A stretch of 64,000 nucleotides of DNA from Bacteroidota bacterium (GTDB lineage Bacteria; Bacteroidota; Bacteroidia; B-17B0; Aurantibacillaceae), in contig JAFDXR010000018.1 in the NCBI GenBank assembly GCA_018267825.1, forward strand, positions 22,259 to 86,258, in the 5' to 3' direction. This document shows, one piece after another, positions 34,162 through 44,897 of this stretch. Below the pieces are notes generated by a model that saw nothing but the letters and a program-made list of their open reading frames with translations, searched no databases and was not told the DNA's origin. The translations under genes and the position numbers were made by a program. How positions within the stretch are numbered: the first letter of the stretch is position 1; each line of letters starts with the position of its first letter.

Positions 34162-36885
34162 ATGGACAAATTTTCTTACGTAGGGACCAGTGATGTAAAT
34201 GCCATCGAAAGCTTATACCAGCAGTATTTACAGAACCCCGAATCGGTTGACTCCACCTGGAAAGATTTCTTTAAAGGCTTTGAATTTGCACAAACAACAT
34301 ACGGCTCAGGTGATGCCGCCATCCCTGAAAATGTATCGAAAGAGTTTAAAGTTATCGGCCTCATCAATGGTTACCGTCAGCGCGGACACTTGTTTACCAA
34401 AACAAACCCGGTACGCCAGCGTCGTAAGTATGAGCCCACACTCGATCTCGAAAATTTCGGATTGAGCGAAAAAGACCTCGACACCGTGTTTCACGCCGGC
34501 AACGAAATCGGTATCGGTGCCGCGAAACTCAAAGATATTATTGAGCACCTCAAAAAAACCTATTGCGACAGCATTGGTGTGGAATACCTCTTCATGCGCG
34601 AACCGGCCGTGGTTAAATGGCTCCAGGAACGCATGGAGAAATCAAAGAACACGCCTTCCTTTTCAAAAGAAGAGAAACGCACCATTCTGAAGAAACTCAC
34701 ACAGGCTGTTGTATTCGAAAACTTCCTCGCAACCAAATACGTAGGCCAGAAACGGTTCTCACTCGAAGGTGGTGAAGCACTTATTCCGGCTATGAATACC
34801 CTCATGGAATATGGCGCCAACACCGGCATTGCCGATTATGTGATTGGTATGGCTCACCGTGGCCGCCTCAACGTGCTCACCAACATCATGAACAAAACCT
34901 ATAAGGATGTGTTCACCGAGTTTGAAGGACGACCAAGCGAAGATTCTTTATTCGACGGAGATGTGAAATACCACATGGGGTATTCATCAAACCAGACCAG
35001 TGATGGTGGTAAACAGGTTCACATGAGCCTCACGCCAAATCCGTCGCACCTCGAAACCGTTGACCCTATTGTAGAAGGAATTGCACGTGCCAAGATCGAC
35101 AACCTCCACAATGGCGATAGCTCCAAAGTATGTCCTGTTCTGATTCATGGTGATGCAGCTATTGCCGGACAGGGTATTGTATACGAAGTGGTTCAGATGA
35201 GCCAGCTCGATGGTTACAAAACCGGTGGTACCATTCACTTTGTGGTAAATAACCAGGTTGGATTTACCACCAATTTCATGGATGGCCGTTCATCTACCTA
35301 TTGCACCGATGTGGCCAAAGTAGTGCTTTCCCCTGTATTCCACGTCAATGGCGACGATGTTGAAGCACTCTGCTTCATTTCCAAACTGGCAATGGATTTC
35401 CGTCAGACATTCCACCGCGATGTATTCATCGATGTGCTTTGCTACCGTAAATACGGACATAACGAAGGCGATGAGCCACGTTTCACCCAACCTTTATTGT
35501 ACAAGGAAATTGCCAAACACCCGAATCCAAAAGATATTTATGTAAGACGCCTGGAACTCGATGGCTCCGACCTGGCGGCTGAAGCAAAAAGCATTGAAGC
35601 GGCTTTCAAAGCAGAACTCGAAGAAAACCTCGATCAGGCTAAAAAAACAGAAACCGTAAAAATTACATCCTTCCTGCAGGGCAACTGGAATGGTATCCGC
35701 ATGGCCAAGGACGATGATTTTGATGTGTCGCCGGATACAGCTGTTTCGGAAAAACTGTTTAAAGAACTGGCTGAAAAAACCACCACACTCCCGAAAGGAA
35801 AAACATTCTTCAACAAAATTCAGAAAGTATACGACGACCGTAAAGCCATGATCGCCAACGATAATTACGATTGGGCCATGGGCGAACTGCTGGCGTATGC
35901 ATCCCTCATGAAAGAAGGACATCATGTGCGTTTCAGCGGACAGGATGTAGAGCGTGGTACTTTCTCACACCGTCATGCGGTAGTGAAAGTAGAAGACAGC
36001 GAAGAAGAATACACACCACTCAATAATATTGATGCGAAAGCTGAATTGCGTATTTACAATTCTCTCCTCAGCGAATATGGCGTACTTGGTTTTGAATACG
36101 GTTATGCTTTTGCCGCACCAAACATCCTCACCATCTGGGAAGCCCAGTTTGGCGATTTCTTTAATGGAGCGCAGATCATTATCGACCAATACCTCTCGGC
36201 TGCCGAATACAAATGGCGCCGTATGAATGGACTGGTAATGTTATTGCCACACGGTTACGAAGGCCAGGGCCCTGAGCACTCTTCAGCCCGTATGGAGCGT
36301 TTCCTGCAGCTGTGTGCCGAAAACAACCTGCAGGTGGTCAATACAACCACACCGGCTCAGCAGTTCCACGTGATCCGCCGTCAGCTGAAACGTGATTTCC
36401 GCAAACCGCTCATCTGCTTCACGCCGAAAAAATTATTACGCTACCCGAGCTGCGTAAGCAAGCTCACCGATTTCACCAAAGGCCGTTTCCAGGAAGTACT
36501 CGACGATCCGAATACCGATGTAAAACAGGTAAAACGCGTGGCATTCTGCTCCGGTAAAGTATATTACGACCTCATCGAACGTCGCGAAAAAGAAGGCGTA
36601 AACGATATCGCCTTTGTGCGCCTGGAACAGCTATATCCGTTCCCGCACAAACAGGTGGCTGAGATTGTAGCAAAATATAAAAATGCCAAAGACTATCTCT
36701 GGATCCAGGAAGAACCTGAAAATGCAGGTGCATGGCGCCATGTAACACACACCATCAAAGATGTGAAACTGAAATATGTTGGTCGCGATGAAGCTGCAAG
36801 CCCGGCTACAGGCTATGCCAAACGACATAATGCTGAAACCGAAGACATCATGACAACCGTGTTTTCAAAAATACTTGTGAAATAA
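34162..36885 (+). CDS. sucA: 2-oxoglutarate dehydrogenase E1 component
   Basis: A 907-aa thiamine-dependent decarboxylase of the TCA cycle. The N-terminal E2-binding arm (residues 1-30: [19 protein letters not shown]..) precedes the core. Core motifs: [12 protein letters not shown], the TPP-binding [29 protein letters not shown], the [13 protein letters not shown] loop, [10 protein letters not shown] and the C-terminal YPFPHKQ...[10 protein letters not shown]. The length matches other Bacteroidota OdhA proteins. sucB follows after 31 bp; the shared E3 gene is not in the window. Confidence 0.97.
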   Translation: MDKFSYVGTSDVNAIESLYQQYLQNPESVDSTWKDFFKGFEFAQTTYGSGDAAIPENVSKEFKVIGLINGYRQRGHLFTKTNPVRQRRKYEPTLDLENFGLSEKDLDTVFHAGNEIGIGAAKLKDIIEHLKKTYCDSIGVEYLFMREPAVVKWLQERMEKSKNTPSFSKEEKRTILKKLTQAVVFENFLATKYVGQKRFSLEGGEALIPAMNTLMEYGANTGIADYVIGMAHRGRLNVLTNIMNKTYKDVFTEFEGRPSEDSLFDGDVKYHMGYSSNQTSDGGKQVHMSLTPNPSHLETVDPIVEGIARAKIDNLHNGDSSKVCPVLIHGDAAIAGQGIVYEVVQMSQLDGYKTGGTIHFVVNNQVGFTTNFMDGRSSTYCTDVAKVVLSPVFHVNGDDVEALCFISKLAMDFRQTFHRDVFIDVLCYRKYGHNEGDEPRFTQPLLYKEIAKHPNPKDIYVRRLELDGSDLAAEAKSIEAAFKAELEENLDQAKKTETVKITSFLQGNWNGIRMAKDDDFDVSPDTAVSEKLFKELAEKTTTLPKGKTFFNKIQKVYDDRKAMIANDNYDWAMGELLAYASLMKEGHHVRFSGQDVERGTFSHRHAVVKVEDSEEEYTPLNNIDAKAELRIYNSLLSEYGVLGFEYGYAFAAPNILTIWEAQFGDFFNGAQIIIDQYLSAAEYKWRRMNGLVMLLPHGYEGQGPEHSSARMERFLQLCAENNLQVVNTTTPAQQFHVIRRQLKRDFRKPLICFTPKKLLRYPSCVSKLTDFTKGRFQEVLDDPNTDVKQVKRVAFCSGKVYYDLIERREKEGVNDIAFVRLEQLYPFPHKQVAEIVAKYKNAKDYLWIQEEPENAGAWRHVTHTIKDVKLKYVGRDEAASPATGYAKRHNAETEDIMTTVFSKILVK

Positions 36886-36916
36886 TAAATCAATAACAAC
36901 ATTCAATAAAACGTAT

Positions 36917-38176
36917 ATGGCCATTGTAGAATTAAAAGTACCAAGCCCCGGAGAATCAATCACCGAAGTAACCATTGCCCGATGGATCAGAAACACAGGC
37001 GATGTGGTTGAGAAAGATGAGGTATTGGCGGAGATCGACTCCGATAAGGCAACCCTGACCCTGAATGCCGAAGACTCAGGTAAAATTGAGGTACTGGCCG
37101 CTGAAGGCGACACGGTGAAAGTGGGCCAGGTTGTTGTAAAGATCGACACATCTGTAAAACCGGAAGCCAAAAAAGAAGCACCAAAAGCAGAACCTAAAAA
37201 AGAGGAAGTAAAAGCCGAGGTGAAAAAAGAAACCGTTGCCGCTCCGACCACCGAAAAATCAACCGGCTATGCATCGGGCACTCCGAGCGTGGCAGCCGCC
37301 AAGCTCATGGCCGAAAACAACATTAAATCAGCCCAGGTAAACGGTACCGGTAAAGACGGCCGTATTACCAAACAGGATATCCTAAATGCACTCTCTAACG
37401 GTTTACCTACTGCCGCACAGGTAGTAAGCAACAGCTGGCAGGGTGGCCGCGATAAAGACCGCAGCAAAATGACTGCGCTCCGCAAAACAGTGGCGAAACG
37501 CCTTGTAGCAGTGAAGAACGAAACCGCCATGCTCACCACATTCAATGAAGTGGACATGAGCGCTATTTATGCACTGCGCGCCAAATACAAAGACAAATTC
37601 AAGGAAGTATACGGCACCAATATCGGGTTCATGAGTTTCTTTACCAAAGCCGTAACAGAAGCCCTGTTCCATTTCCCGGCTGTAAACGGTATGATCGATG
37701 GCGATGAAATTGTATACAACAAATATTGCGATATAGGGATTGCGGTGAGTGCACCTAAAGGATTAATGGTGCCTGTACTGCGCAATGCCGAACTTATGAG
37801 CCTGGCGCAAATCGAAGCAGGTATCAAGGATCTGGCCATCAAAGCCCGCGACGGGAAACTCACCATTCCTGAAATGGAAGGCGGAACCTTCACCATTACC
37901 AATGGCGGTGTGTTTGGCTCCATGATGAGTACACCGATCATTAACCCGCCGCAAAGCGCCATCCTCGGAATGCACAACGTGGTTGACCGCCCGATGGCGG
38001 TGAATGGTAAAGTGGAAATCCGCCCGATGATGTATGTAGCCCTGAGCTACGATCACCGCATTATCGACGGCCGCGAGAGCGTAGGCTTCCTCGTGAAAGT
38101 AAAAGAAATGCTCGAGAACCCAAGCCGTATGCTATTCGGTGGCAAAAACCCCGAAGAAGTTCTGCTCGGATTATAA
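36917..38176 (+). CDS. sucB: Dihydrolipoamide succinyltransferase (E2 of 2-oxoglutarate dehydrogenase)
   Basis: A 419-aa product. One lipoyl domain (residues 1-78; lipoylated Lys in EIDSDKATL), an Ala/Lys/Glu-rich linker (about 79-118), the peripheral E1/E3-binding domain ([13 protein letters not shown]...[13 protein letters not shown]) and the catalytic acyltransferase domain with [17 protein letters not shown] near the C-terminus. It transfers succinyl groups to CoA. It is in an operon with sucA and is followed by a strong terminator. Confidence 0.97.
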   Translation: MAIVELKVPSPGESITEVTIARWIRNTGDVVEKDEVLAEIDSDKATLTLNAEDSGKIEVLAAEGDTVKVGQVVVKIDTSVKPEAKKEAPKAEPKKEEVKAEVKKETVAAPTTEKSTGYASGTPSVAAAKLMAENNIKSAQVNGTGKDGRITKQDILNALSNGLPTAAQVVSNSWQGGRDKDRSKMTALRKTVAKRLVAVKNETAMLTTFNEVDMSAIYALRAKYKDKFKEVYGTNIGFMSFFTKAVTEALFHFPAVNGMIDGDEIVYNKYCDIGIAVSAPKGLMVPVLRNAELMSLAQIEAGIKDLAIKARDGKLTIPEMEGGTFTITNGGVFGSMMSTPIINPPQSAILGMHNVVDRPMAVNGKVEIRPMMYVALSYDHRIIDGRESVGFLVKVKEMLENPSRMLFGGKNPEEVLLGL

Positions 38177-38194
38177 TTCTTTATATATCATGCG

Positions 38195-38221
38195 AAAAGC
38201 CCGGTTATGCCGGGCTTTTTT
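38195..38221. terminator. Terminator between sucB and the type B cargo gene
   Basis: A perfect 10-bp stem AAAAGCCCGG / CCGGGCTTTT with loop TTATG, followed on the plus strand by a T run. Also usable on the minus strand. Confidence 0.9.
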
Positions 38222-38243
38222 ATTTTTTCATAACAGCAGTTCG

Positions 38244-41054
38244 CTATTTGATCCGCGTCAGCAAAGTAATATGGCCTGTGCGGGTCTTACTTTTTCCATC
38301 GAGTGTCTTTATCAGAATGCTGTATACATACAATCCGGGCTCGCAAAGCTGTCCGCCAAACTTACCATCCCAGCCCTGCGTCATATCTGCACTGTGGAAT
38401 ATACGCTGCCCCCAGCGATTATAAATGTTTAATTCAAAACCGGCCAAACCATATCCCATCGGCAGAAACACTTCGTTGAGGTTATCGCCGGAGGGAGTAA
38501 AAGCATTCGGAATAAAAATATCCCAGTCTTTGGTGACTGTAATACATACCTCATCGTGGTTCACACAGCCATGGCTATTGGTAGCCGTGAGCTGATAGCA
38601 GCTGTTGTTTTGAGGCGCCACTTCTACCACCGGACAATAATTACACACCAGCGTGGAACCATCAACGGCACTCCAGCCCATCACGCCATTCCCCGTTCCG
38701 GTTAACACATAACTTTCGTCTATATTGATCGTTGTATCAGGTCCGCCGTTCACCATCGGTAAAGGATTTACAAAAAGGGTTACTGTTGCCGTTACCGGGC
38801 AAATGCCATTGTTGGACATAGTCACACTATAAGTCGTGGTAACCTGTGGCGAAGCACTGGTGCCCGAAGCGCTGGTATTACCTAGTCCTGCAGCGGGTGT
38901 CCATGCATAGGTATTGCCACCGCCGGCCTGTAACATGGTAGAGTTGCCTATGCAAATGCTGTCGCTTGCCGAAATGGTGACATTTATTTTCGGAATCACC
39001 TGAACCTGCACAGTTGTGCTTGACAGGCAGCTGACAGATCCAACCGTGTTGGCTCCGGTTAATGTGTATAAAGTGCTTACACTCGGGCTGGCCGTTACAA
39101 CAGGTCCTGTGCTGCTGCTGAGTGTGGTGGCCGGACTCCAGGTGTAACCGGCTGCACCGCTGGCCGAAAGATTGGCTGATGCCCCCTCGCAAATGGAGGT
39201 GGGGGTACTGAGTGCCTGGAGTATAGGGTTGTTAACGACGATCACCTGTGCGGTGCCTGTGCCGGTACAACCCAACGATGAAGTGCCCGTGATGGTATAG
39301 AAACTGGTATTGGCCGGCCCGGCTGTAACAGCAGCTCCGCTGCTGGCACTGAGCCCTGTGGCCGGACTCCATTGATAACTGGCTGCGCCGCTGGCACTAA
39401 GCAAGGTATTGGTGCCGGCACATAGTGTAGACGATGCCGGGCTGATACTGATCGTAGGTGTAGGGTTTACGGTAACGGCAACTGTATTCGTGCCTGTGCA
39501 GCCGCTGTTGTCGCCGGTGACAGTATAGGTTACACTGGCTGCCGGACTGGCTGTAACAGTGCCGCCCGAACCTGTATTGAGGCTTGTGGCCGGACTCCAT
39601 GTATAGGATGTGGCACCGCTGGCACTTAGCGTGGCGCTTGCCCCGGGGCAAATACTGGCGCTTGCCGGGCTCACATTTAAAATAAAACCGGAGCTCACAA
39701 CAACGGTGGAAGTCGCAGTAGCACTGCATCCGCCGGCATCGGTACCGGTTACGGTATATTGTGTGGTTGTGGCAGGGCTTGCCGATACATTGGCGCCGCT
39801 GCCGGAACTCAGGCCAGTGGCCGGATTCCAGGTATAACTCAGGGCACCGCTGGCAGTGAGACTGATGGAGCTGCCGGTGCAAATGGTTCCGGAGTTTACA
39901 CTGATAGTAGGAGCTCCGCTTGATGTAATGGTTGCCTGGCTTGCTGATAAGCAGCCGGTATTGTCTTTTACCTGTACGGTATATACACCCGCGCCTAAAG
40001 ACGTGAAGCTTGAATTCCCTGAAAAAGCACCGCCATTAATGGCAAAGGTATAAGGTGTATTTCCGCCGCTGGCAGAAGCGGTAATGCTGCCGTTACCTGC
40101 TCCGCAGCTGGCATTTGCAGGGGTGGTGGTGAGGGTTACACCCGAAGTCGGTTGCGAAATGCTCAGCGTCACAGTCGATATACAGCTTTTGGAATCGGTA
40201 ATGGTGCAGGTGTAGTTGCCGGCTGTTAAATTGGAAGCAGTAGCAGTAGCCTGTACAGGCGCTGAATTCCACGAATAGGCAAAAGGAGCATTGCTGCCGG
40301 TAGCATTGGCCGTAGCTGTTCCGTTATTACCACCGAAGCAACTCACGCTGGTGGATGTGGCGGTGAGGGTTTGTGTATAAGGAATTCCGGAGACAGCCAT
40401 AATGAATCCGCCCCAACCGGATGTTGTATTGATGGTGATGCTTTGCAGTGTTTTCTTCATGTCGGCGCAACTCAGGGTCAGGTCGAGTGGGTAGAAGCGG
40501 GGATCGTTCGGGAAGCCATCAAATGTAGCGCCTGAGGTCTGGCGTGTACAGCGCCCGAAACAACAGTACTGCGCACCGGCCCCAAAAAACCAATCCTGGA
40601 TATTGAAGCTGCCGAAACTGGTGCTGGTACCATTGGTATAGTTCAGTGTTACCGAAATATTGCTGGAGCCTTCGGTGGAGAAGAGTAATAAACTCAGGCC
40701 CGCGTATGAGGCCGGACTTACCAGGCTCAGCGTGCCGGTGTTTCCGCTTGGCAGGAAAAGACAATTGTTGCCCGTGAAGGGATTCAGCTGGTAGGTGCGG
40801 CTTCCGTTCACAATGGTACCGCTGTTTACAATACCACCGGAGAATCCGGCACCGGCGGCGAAGTTGGCGCTATACATCACGTGGTTGGTTCCATCGAGCG
40901 ATTGGGTGGTTCCGGTCTGTGAATCGGGAGCGGTTTCGGCAATAGCATCAATATTAAAGCCGGTAACGGTTATGGGCAAATAGGACTGTGCGGCGAGTTC
41001 CGCACCGGAGAAGAGCAATAGTATGCAGGAAATGTATCGAAGGATGCTGGCCAT
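38244..41054 (-). CDS. T9SS cargo with Ig-like repeats and type B (gliding motility) C-terminal domain
   Basis: A 936-aa product with signal peptide (1-22, ELAAQ). The N-terminal about 205 residues form a domain I do not recognise, with a Cys cluster AQYCCFGRCTRQ. One SprB repeat follows (TSVSCFGGNNGTATANATG ... SKSCISTVTLSISQP), then a degenerate copy, then about six Ig-like repeats of about 76 aa (C-G-S--LSASGA--Y-W-PATGL). The C-terminal about 95 residues (FIPNAFTPSGDNLNEVF ... YNRWGQRIFHS ... GQLCEPGLYVYSI) are the gliding-motility-associated type B sorting domain. It would be exported by T9SS and held at the surface in a way different from type A proteins. Confidence 0.92.
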   Translation of the reverse strand: MASILRYISCILLLFSGAELAAQSYLPITVTGFNIDAIAETAPDSQTGTTQSLDGTNHVMYSANFAAGAGFSGGIVNSGTIVNGSRTYQLNPFTGNNCLFLPSGNTGTLSLVSPASYAGLSLLLFSTEGSSNISVTLNYTNGTSTSFGSFNIQDWFFGAGAQYCCFGRCTRQTSGATFDGFPNDPRFYPLDLTLSCADMKKTLQSITINTTSGWGGFIMAVSGIPYTQTLTATSTSVSCFGGNNGTATANATGSNAPFAYSWNSAPVQATATASNLTAGNYTCTITDSKSCISTVTLSISQPTSGVTLTTTPANASCGAGNGSITASASGGNTPYTFAINGGAFSGNSSFTSLGAGVYTVQVKDNTGCLSASQATITSSGAPTISVNSGTICTGSSISLTASGALSYTWNPATGLSSGSGANVSASPATTTQYTVTGTDAGGCSATATSTVVVSSGFILNVSPASASICPGASATLSASGATSYTWSPATSLNTGSGGTVTASPAASVTYTVTGDNSGCTGTNTVAVTVNPTPTISISPASSTLCAGTNTLLSASGAASYQWSPATGLSASSGAAVTAGPANTSFYTITGTSSLGCTGTGTAQVIVVNNPILQALSTPTSICEGASANLSASGAAGYTWSPATTLSSSTGPVVTASPSVSTLYTLTGANTVGSVSCLSSTTVQVQVIPKINVTISASDSICIGNSTMLQAGGGNTYAWTPAAGLGNTSASGTSASPQVTTTYSVTMSNNGICPVTATVTLFVNPLPMVNGGPDTTINIDESYVLTGTGNGVMGWSAVDGSTLVCNYCPVVEVAPQNNSCYQLTATNSHGCVNHDEVCITVTKDWDIFIPNAFTPSGDNLNEVFLPMGYGLAGFELNIYNRWGQRIFHSADMTQGWDGKFGGQLCEPGLYVYSILIKTLDGKSKTRTGHITLLTRIK

Positions 41055-41154
41055 TTCGTAGGATACATATAAAAATTAAATCGTTTTAGGTAATTGACAT
41101 GACAAATGTACGACGAAAGCAGGGGAAACAGGAATTCTTTACTAATTGAGGGGA

Positions 41155-43842
41155 TTACTTCACTAATTTATAGTGATCATCAAAGAAGGGTTTGTAAGTG
41201 GCAACTTTCTTCTTTTTATAGAAAATAGGGAGGTTTCCGGCTGAAATAGCCATCAGGGTCACCAATTCGCGTTTTACCTTGCCGCTGAAGATTGTCTGAT
41301 CGTTGCTGGCATTGGATAAATAATTCATGGCCTCTTCAGCGTTCTTAAAGGACTTTACAATGACCAGCTGATCACTGGCTCCGAAAAGACTGCTGCTTAC
41401 GAGCAGGTTGGAGTTGGCATAGTACTTTGTGTCGAAATCGCTCAGGGATGTTTTAAACGGGTTGGCCACCGCCGGATCATCCGCCAGAACAGCAATCACA
41501 AAGTGTTCCGCCATCAGGTCTACATTGAATGTATCGGTAGCTACCGGGTTTTTTTCGCCTGCTGTAGTATTTTCAGGATGTTTCATGTCGTAAATCAGCA
41601 TCAGGATGGTCTGAGCTTCTTTCGATACAGGATCTGCCGGGTACAGCACCTGCAATTGTTTCAGAGCGCTTTCCAGCGAATCAACACCTTTTGATTTGCC
41701 AATGCACATGGCTTTTATAAACGAAAATTTGGCTCCGAAATCATTTTTACCGAAACGGGCCTCTGCATCCTTACACTTGGCAAGAGCCGAAGCATAATCT
41801 CCTTTTTCATAATCATCGAATGTGCTTACATAGAACTTCTCCACTTCCCCTTTTTCGGCCTGGTGTTCGGCGGCATAATTCGGGTTCTTGATAATCTGTG
41901 CGTACTCGCTGTTCGGATAATTGTTCAGGAGCAGGTCTTTGTAGTAATCGGCTTGGGACTGATTTTTGAGTGTGGTGTAAATGCGGTAGAGCTGGTAATA
42001 GATAGAGAGCTTGTATTTATTTTCCGTATAGCGTTTATTCAGCTCTTCAAACGATGAAATGGCTTTTTTGGAATTGTTGAGCGCTTCCTTATAAAGACTT
42101 CCCATGTTGTAGTATGCATCCACAATGCGTGTGTCAGACGCTTTCATGAGGCTGTCGGTCATTGGCAGGTCGGTCATATAGAACTCGCGGTCCTTTTTGT
42201 TTTTTGTTTTGGTAACGGCTTTCGGATCGCTGCTTTTGGTATCAGAGCTGTCAACATCGTTGGTTGCATTGTCGAATGTGGCCGCCTTCTGGCTGCGTCT
42301 CCAGTTATCTTCCAGCTTACGGTTATTCCCCCATTTCTTAATAAAGTCGTTGATCCCGAAACTGATAGTCGTTTGGTTATAAAAATACCAGTCGCCGGTG
42401 GCCGCACCTCCACCCAGGTTTGGCATACCATTGTTTGGCAGGTTACCATTGTTATTCGTGGGATTTTGATTTTGCTGGGCCAGTAATTCCTGTTCTTCTT
42501 TTTTACGTTCTTCCTCTTCTTCCAGGCGCTTGATCATTTTATCGATGAATGTATTCCGCTGGCCTTCGCTCATGCGGGCAATGCGTTGCAGACTGTCTTC
42601 ACGCTGAATGGTTTTGATATAACCTACCAGTGTTTCGAGGGTTTGTTTACGGGCATTAATTGCGTCGTAATCAGGATAATCTTTCGGCAGGGTGATCATG
42701 GTGCTGTCGTAGTAGGCACCGGAAGCTGTATAATTAGCCTGTTCAAAACTGATCTCTCCCAGTTTCAGATACGAAAGGGCTTTCTGCTTGGGATTGTTTA
42801 CGCTGCTTTGCACCGAGTGTTTATAGTACGATACCGCCACTGGCGTGTTTTTTTCTTTCTCTTCGATCTCCCCGAGCGTATAATAAATCACATCCAGGTA
42901 CTCCGTGTTCTTGACATCGCGGGTCATTTTCAGGAGGTTCTTTTTCAGTTTCGAAGAATTTCCCTTCTTGGTATCGAACAGGCGCGCAATTTTAATTTCG
43001 GCATTAAACACCATTTCATAATATGGTTTATAGTCGATGCATTTTTTGTAATACTGTATGGCTTTGGTGTAGCCGTGTTCATGTTCGTATATCTGCCCGA
43101 GTATAAAGGCATAACGGGCCATGTAACGTTTTTTGTTGGGCTTGAAAAACAACAGGTATCTCGGTTCCGTTTTCAGGGCCGTGATCAGGCATTGTTCCGC
43201 TTCCTTATATTGCCCGCGTTTGATATAGTAATCGGCACGTACGGCAGGCAACTCGCGCTTAGCATATTTGGTAATGTGTTTGTCGTTTTTGAGCAGGGTA
43301 ATGATTGGCTCCGATTGTGATACGGCTCCGATTTCGTTATACGATTTGGCAAGCCAGATCATGGCTTTGTACTTGTCTTTCGATTTGTAGGAACGGATCA
43401 CATATTCAAAAGCCTCGATACCCGAAAAGAATTCGCGTTTGTAGTAATGTGATATACCGATCACATTCCAGTTGTTGTCGATCCAGCGACCGGCCGTATA
43501 AATTTCATTGCCTTTTTTATCGCGGATGGTATGGCGTTGTATAACGAGCGATGATTTTTTAATGGCCTTGTCGAACTCCGGGAATGTGGCTTTAGCACTT
43601 TCGTTGGTAGGTGTAATGAATACGGGCAGGATGCGATCGTAGTCGTCTTTGTTGGTGCGTTCAATTTTATCGACACCCTCTTTAATACTTTCTGTAGCGT
43701 AATAGTAACCATTGTAACGCGCGGTCATGTTATGAAAACCCCGGTGAACGATGGTGTTCTTATTGGTTTTACACGACGTGAGCGCAAGAAAACAGGCCGC
43801 AAGTCCCGTTAAATATGTACGAATGGTTCTCAAAAACTGCAA
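41155..43842 (-). CDS. porW: PorW/SprE-type T9SS lipoprotein with TPRs
   Basis: An about 895-aa lipoprotein; lipobox LTSC (Cys 24). After KTNKNTIVHRGFHNMTARYNGYY, a segment diagnostic for SprE/PorW, comes a long series of TPR-like helix pairs (KAMIWLAKSYNEIGA, YKEAEQCLITALK, YTKAIQYYKKCID, YSYYKHSV..) and a low-complexity EEEEERKKEEQELLAQQNQN linker near residue 460. PorW/SprE is required for T9SS and gliding, linking motor and outer-membrane parts. No ATG is available: candidate starts are TTG 43842 and TTG 43833, and the promoter box overlaps the first, so 43833 may be the true start. Confidence 0.87.
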   Translation of the reverse strand: MQFLRTIRTYLTGLAACFLALTSCKTNKNTIVHRGFHNMTARYNGYYYATESIKEGVDKIERTNKDDYDRILPVFITPTNESAKATFPEFDKAIKKSSLVIQRHTIRDKKGNEIYTAGRWIDNNWNVIGISHYYKREFFSGIEAFEYVIRSYKSKDKYKAMIWLAKSYNEIGAVSQSEPIITLLKNDKHITKYAKRELPAVRADYYIKRGQYKEAEQCLITALKTEPRYLLFFKPNKKRYMARYAFILGQIYEHEHGYTKAIQYYKKCIDYKPYYEMVFNAEIKIARLFDTKKGNSSKLKKNLLKMTRDVKNTEYLDVIYYTLGEIEEKEKNTPVAVSYYKHSVQSSVNNPKQKALSYLKLGEISFEQANYTASGAYYDSTMITLPKDYPDYDAINARKQTLETLVGYIKTIQREDSLQRIARMSEGQRNTFIDKMIKRLEEEEERKKEEQELLAQQNQNPTNNNGNLPNNGMPNLGGGAATGDWYFYNQTTISFGINDFIKKWGNNRKLEDNWRRSQKAATFDNATNDVDSSDTKSSDPKAVTKTKNKKDREFYMTDLPMTDSLMKASDTRIVDAYYNMGSLYKEALNNSKKAISSFEELNKRYTENKYKLSIYYQLYRIYTTLKNQSQADYYKDLLLNNYPNSEYAQIIKNPNYAAEHQAEKGEVEKFYVSTFDDYEKGDYASALAKCKDAEARFGKNDFGAKFSFIKAMCIGKSKGVDSLESALKQLQVLYPADPVSKEAQTILMLIYDMKHPENTTAGEKNPVATDTFNVDLMAEHFVIAVLADDPAVANPFKTSLSDFDTKYYANSNLLVSSSLFGASDQLVIVKSFKNAEEAMNYLSNASNDQTIFSGKVKRELVTLMAISAGNLPIFYKKKKVATYKPFFDDHYKLVK

Positions 43843-43847
43843 AAGTA
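43840..43847 (-). promoter_or_regulatory. -7 box of porW overlapping its first possible start
   Basis: TACTTTTG on the minus strand fits TAnnTTTG and contains the TTG at 43842-43840. If it is used, transcription would begin near the next TTG (43833). Confidence 0.4.
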
Positions 43848-43878
43848 ATCTAATAACGGCAAAATCGTAAATTTAGTA

Positions 43879-43886
43879 TAATTTTG
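43879..43886 (+). promoter_or_regulatory. -7 box of the M23 peptidase gene
   Basis: TAATTTTG fits TAnnTTTG, ten bases before the ATG at 43897; divergent from the porW box about 32 bp away. Confidence 0.45.
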
Positions 43887-43896
43887 TGAAGCCAAA

Positions 43897-44769
43897 ATGA
43901 CGGACCAGAAAAATAGCCGGTGGAAGATTGTAAGTGAGCAATTGCGTAACAAATACCGCCTGGTAATTCTTAATGACGACTCCTTTGCCGAGAAGTTTTC
44001 GCTGAGGTTATCTCCCCTCGGACTCATTATCCTGATTGGGTCTGTAACTATTGTCATGACCACGCTGGTGATCAGCCTGGTGGCTTTTACACCCCTGCGT
44101 GAATATATTCCGGGTTATGGCAACGTAGACGATCGCCGCGATCTGCTCAAGCTCACCAACAGGGCCGATTCGCTGGAACAGACACTCAGTTCGCGCGAGT
44201 GGTATCTCAAAAACCTGGTGAATGTATTCTCCGGCCAGGTTGAAGGTAAGCCCGAAAAACCGAAGAAAGACACAACAGGCAAATACAGCGGTATTGATAT
44301 AAAGCCAAGCGATCAGGATATGGAGCTGCGGCGCGATATTGAAAGTGGTAAAATGCAGTCGACCAGCAACCTGGCGGCCGTTAAAAACCCGGTGCTGGCA
44401 GGTATGTTCTTTTTCAGCCCGGTAAAAGGCATTGTAACCACCTCTTTCGATCTTTCGGAGGAACACTATGGTGTGGATGTTGCTGCGAAGGAAAACGAGT
44501 TTATCAAAGCCTGCCTCGACGGCACGGTTTTGTTTGCAGGCTATACTGCTTCCGATGGCTATGTGGTTCAGATTCAGCACGGAAGCAATATCATCAGTGT
44601 TTATAAGCACTGCTCCCATGTGAGCAAAAAACAGGGCGACCTGGTGAAAGCCGGAGAGCCGATAGCGGTGGTTGGCAACACGGGCGAAACCAGTAAAGGC
44701 CCGCACCTTCATTTTGAGATCTGGTATAACGGTATTCCGCTAAATCCCGAAGAATACGTGGTATTTTAA
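43897..44769 (+). CDS. M23 family metallopeptidase, membrane-anchored
   Basis: A 290-aa product with one N-terminal transmembrane segment (about residues 45-68, LGLIILIGSVTIVMTTLVISLV), a short coiled region (RADSLEQTLSSREWYLKNL) and a C-terminal LytM/M23 domain. Zn ligands are visible: the HYGVD motif (HxxxD) and HLHFEIW. It is expected to cut peptidoglycan cross-bridges or to act as a scaffold in the periplasm. It is divergent from porW. Confidence 0.9.
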   Translation: MTDQKNSRWKIVSEQLRNKYRLVILNDDSFAEKFSLRLSPLGLIILIGSVTIVMTTLVISLVAFTPLREYIPGYGNVDDRRDLLKLTNRADSLEQTLSSREWYLKNLVNVFSGQVEGKPEKPKKDTTGKYSGIDIKPSDQDMELRRDIESGKMQSTSNLAAVKNPVLAGMFFFSPVKGIVTTSFDLSEEHYGVDVAAKENEFIKACLDGTVLFAGYTASDGYVVQIQHGSNIISVYKHCSHVSKKQGDLVKAGEPIAVVGNTGETSKGPHLHFEIWYNGIPLNPEEYVVF

Positions 44770-44828
44770 GGTCGCGTCGGGCTGTTAATTTCTTTTCGGT
44801 AGACCCCGCCAATTACAGCGTAAAAAAT

Positions 44829-44859
44829 TTTCGGTTTCACCAATTAATACATACATTTG
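44829..44859 (+). promoter_or_regulatory. Promoter of the atp operon
   Basis: TTTC (44829-44832), a 19-bp spacer and TACATTTG (44852-44859) form a good Bacteroidota promoter, giving a leader of roughly 30 bases before the atpB ATG at 44898. Confidence 0.65.
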
Positions 44860-44897
44860 CACCCGAATTTTGACAGGTAGTTATTAAAATAGGTGTG

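Noticed and set aside
42586..43320. 244-codon plus-strand ORF
   Set aside because: Antisense to porW/sprE, whose frame has the lipobox and TPR-like repeats.
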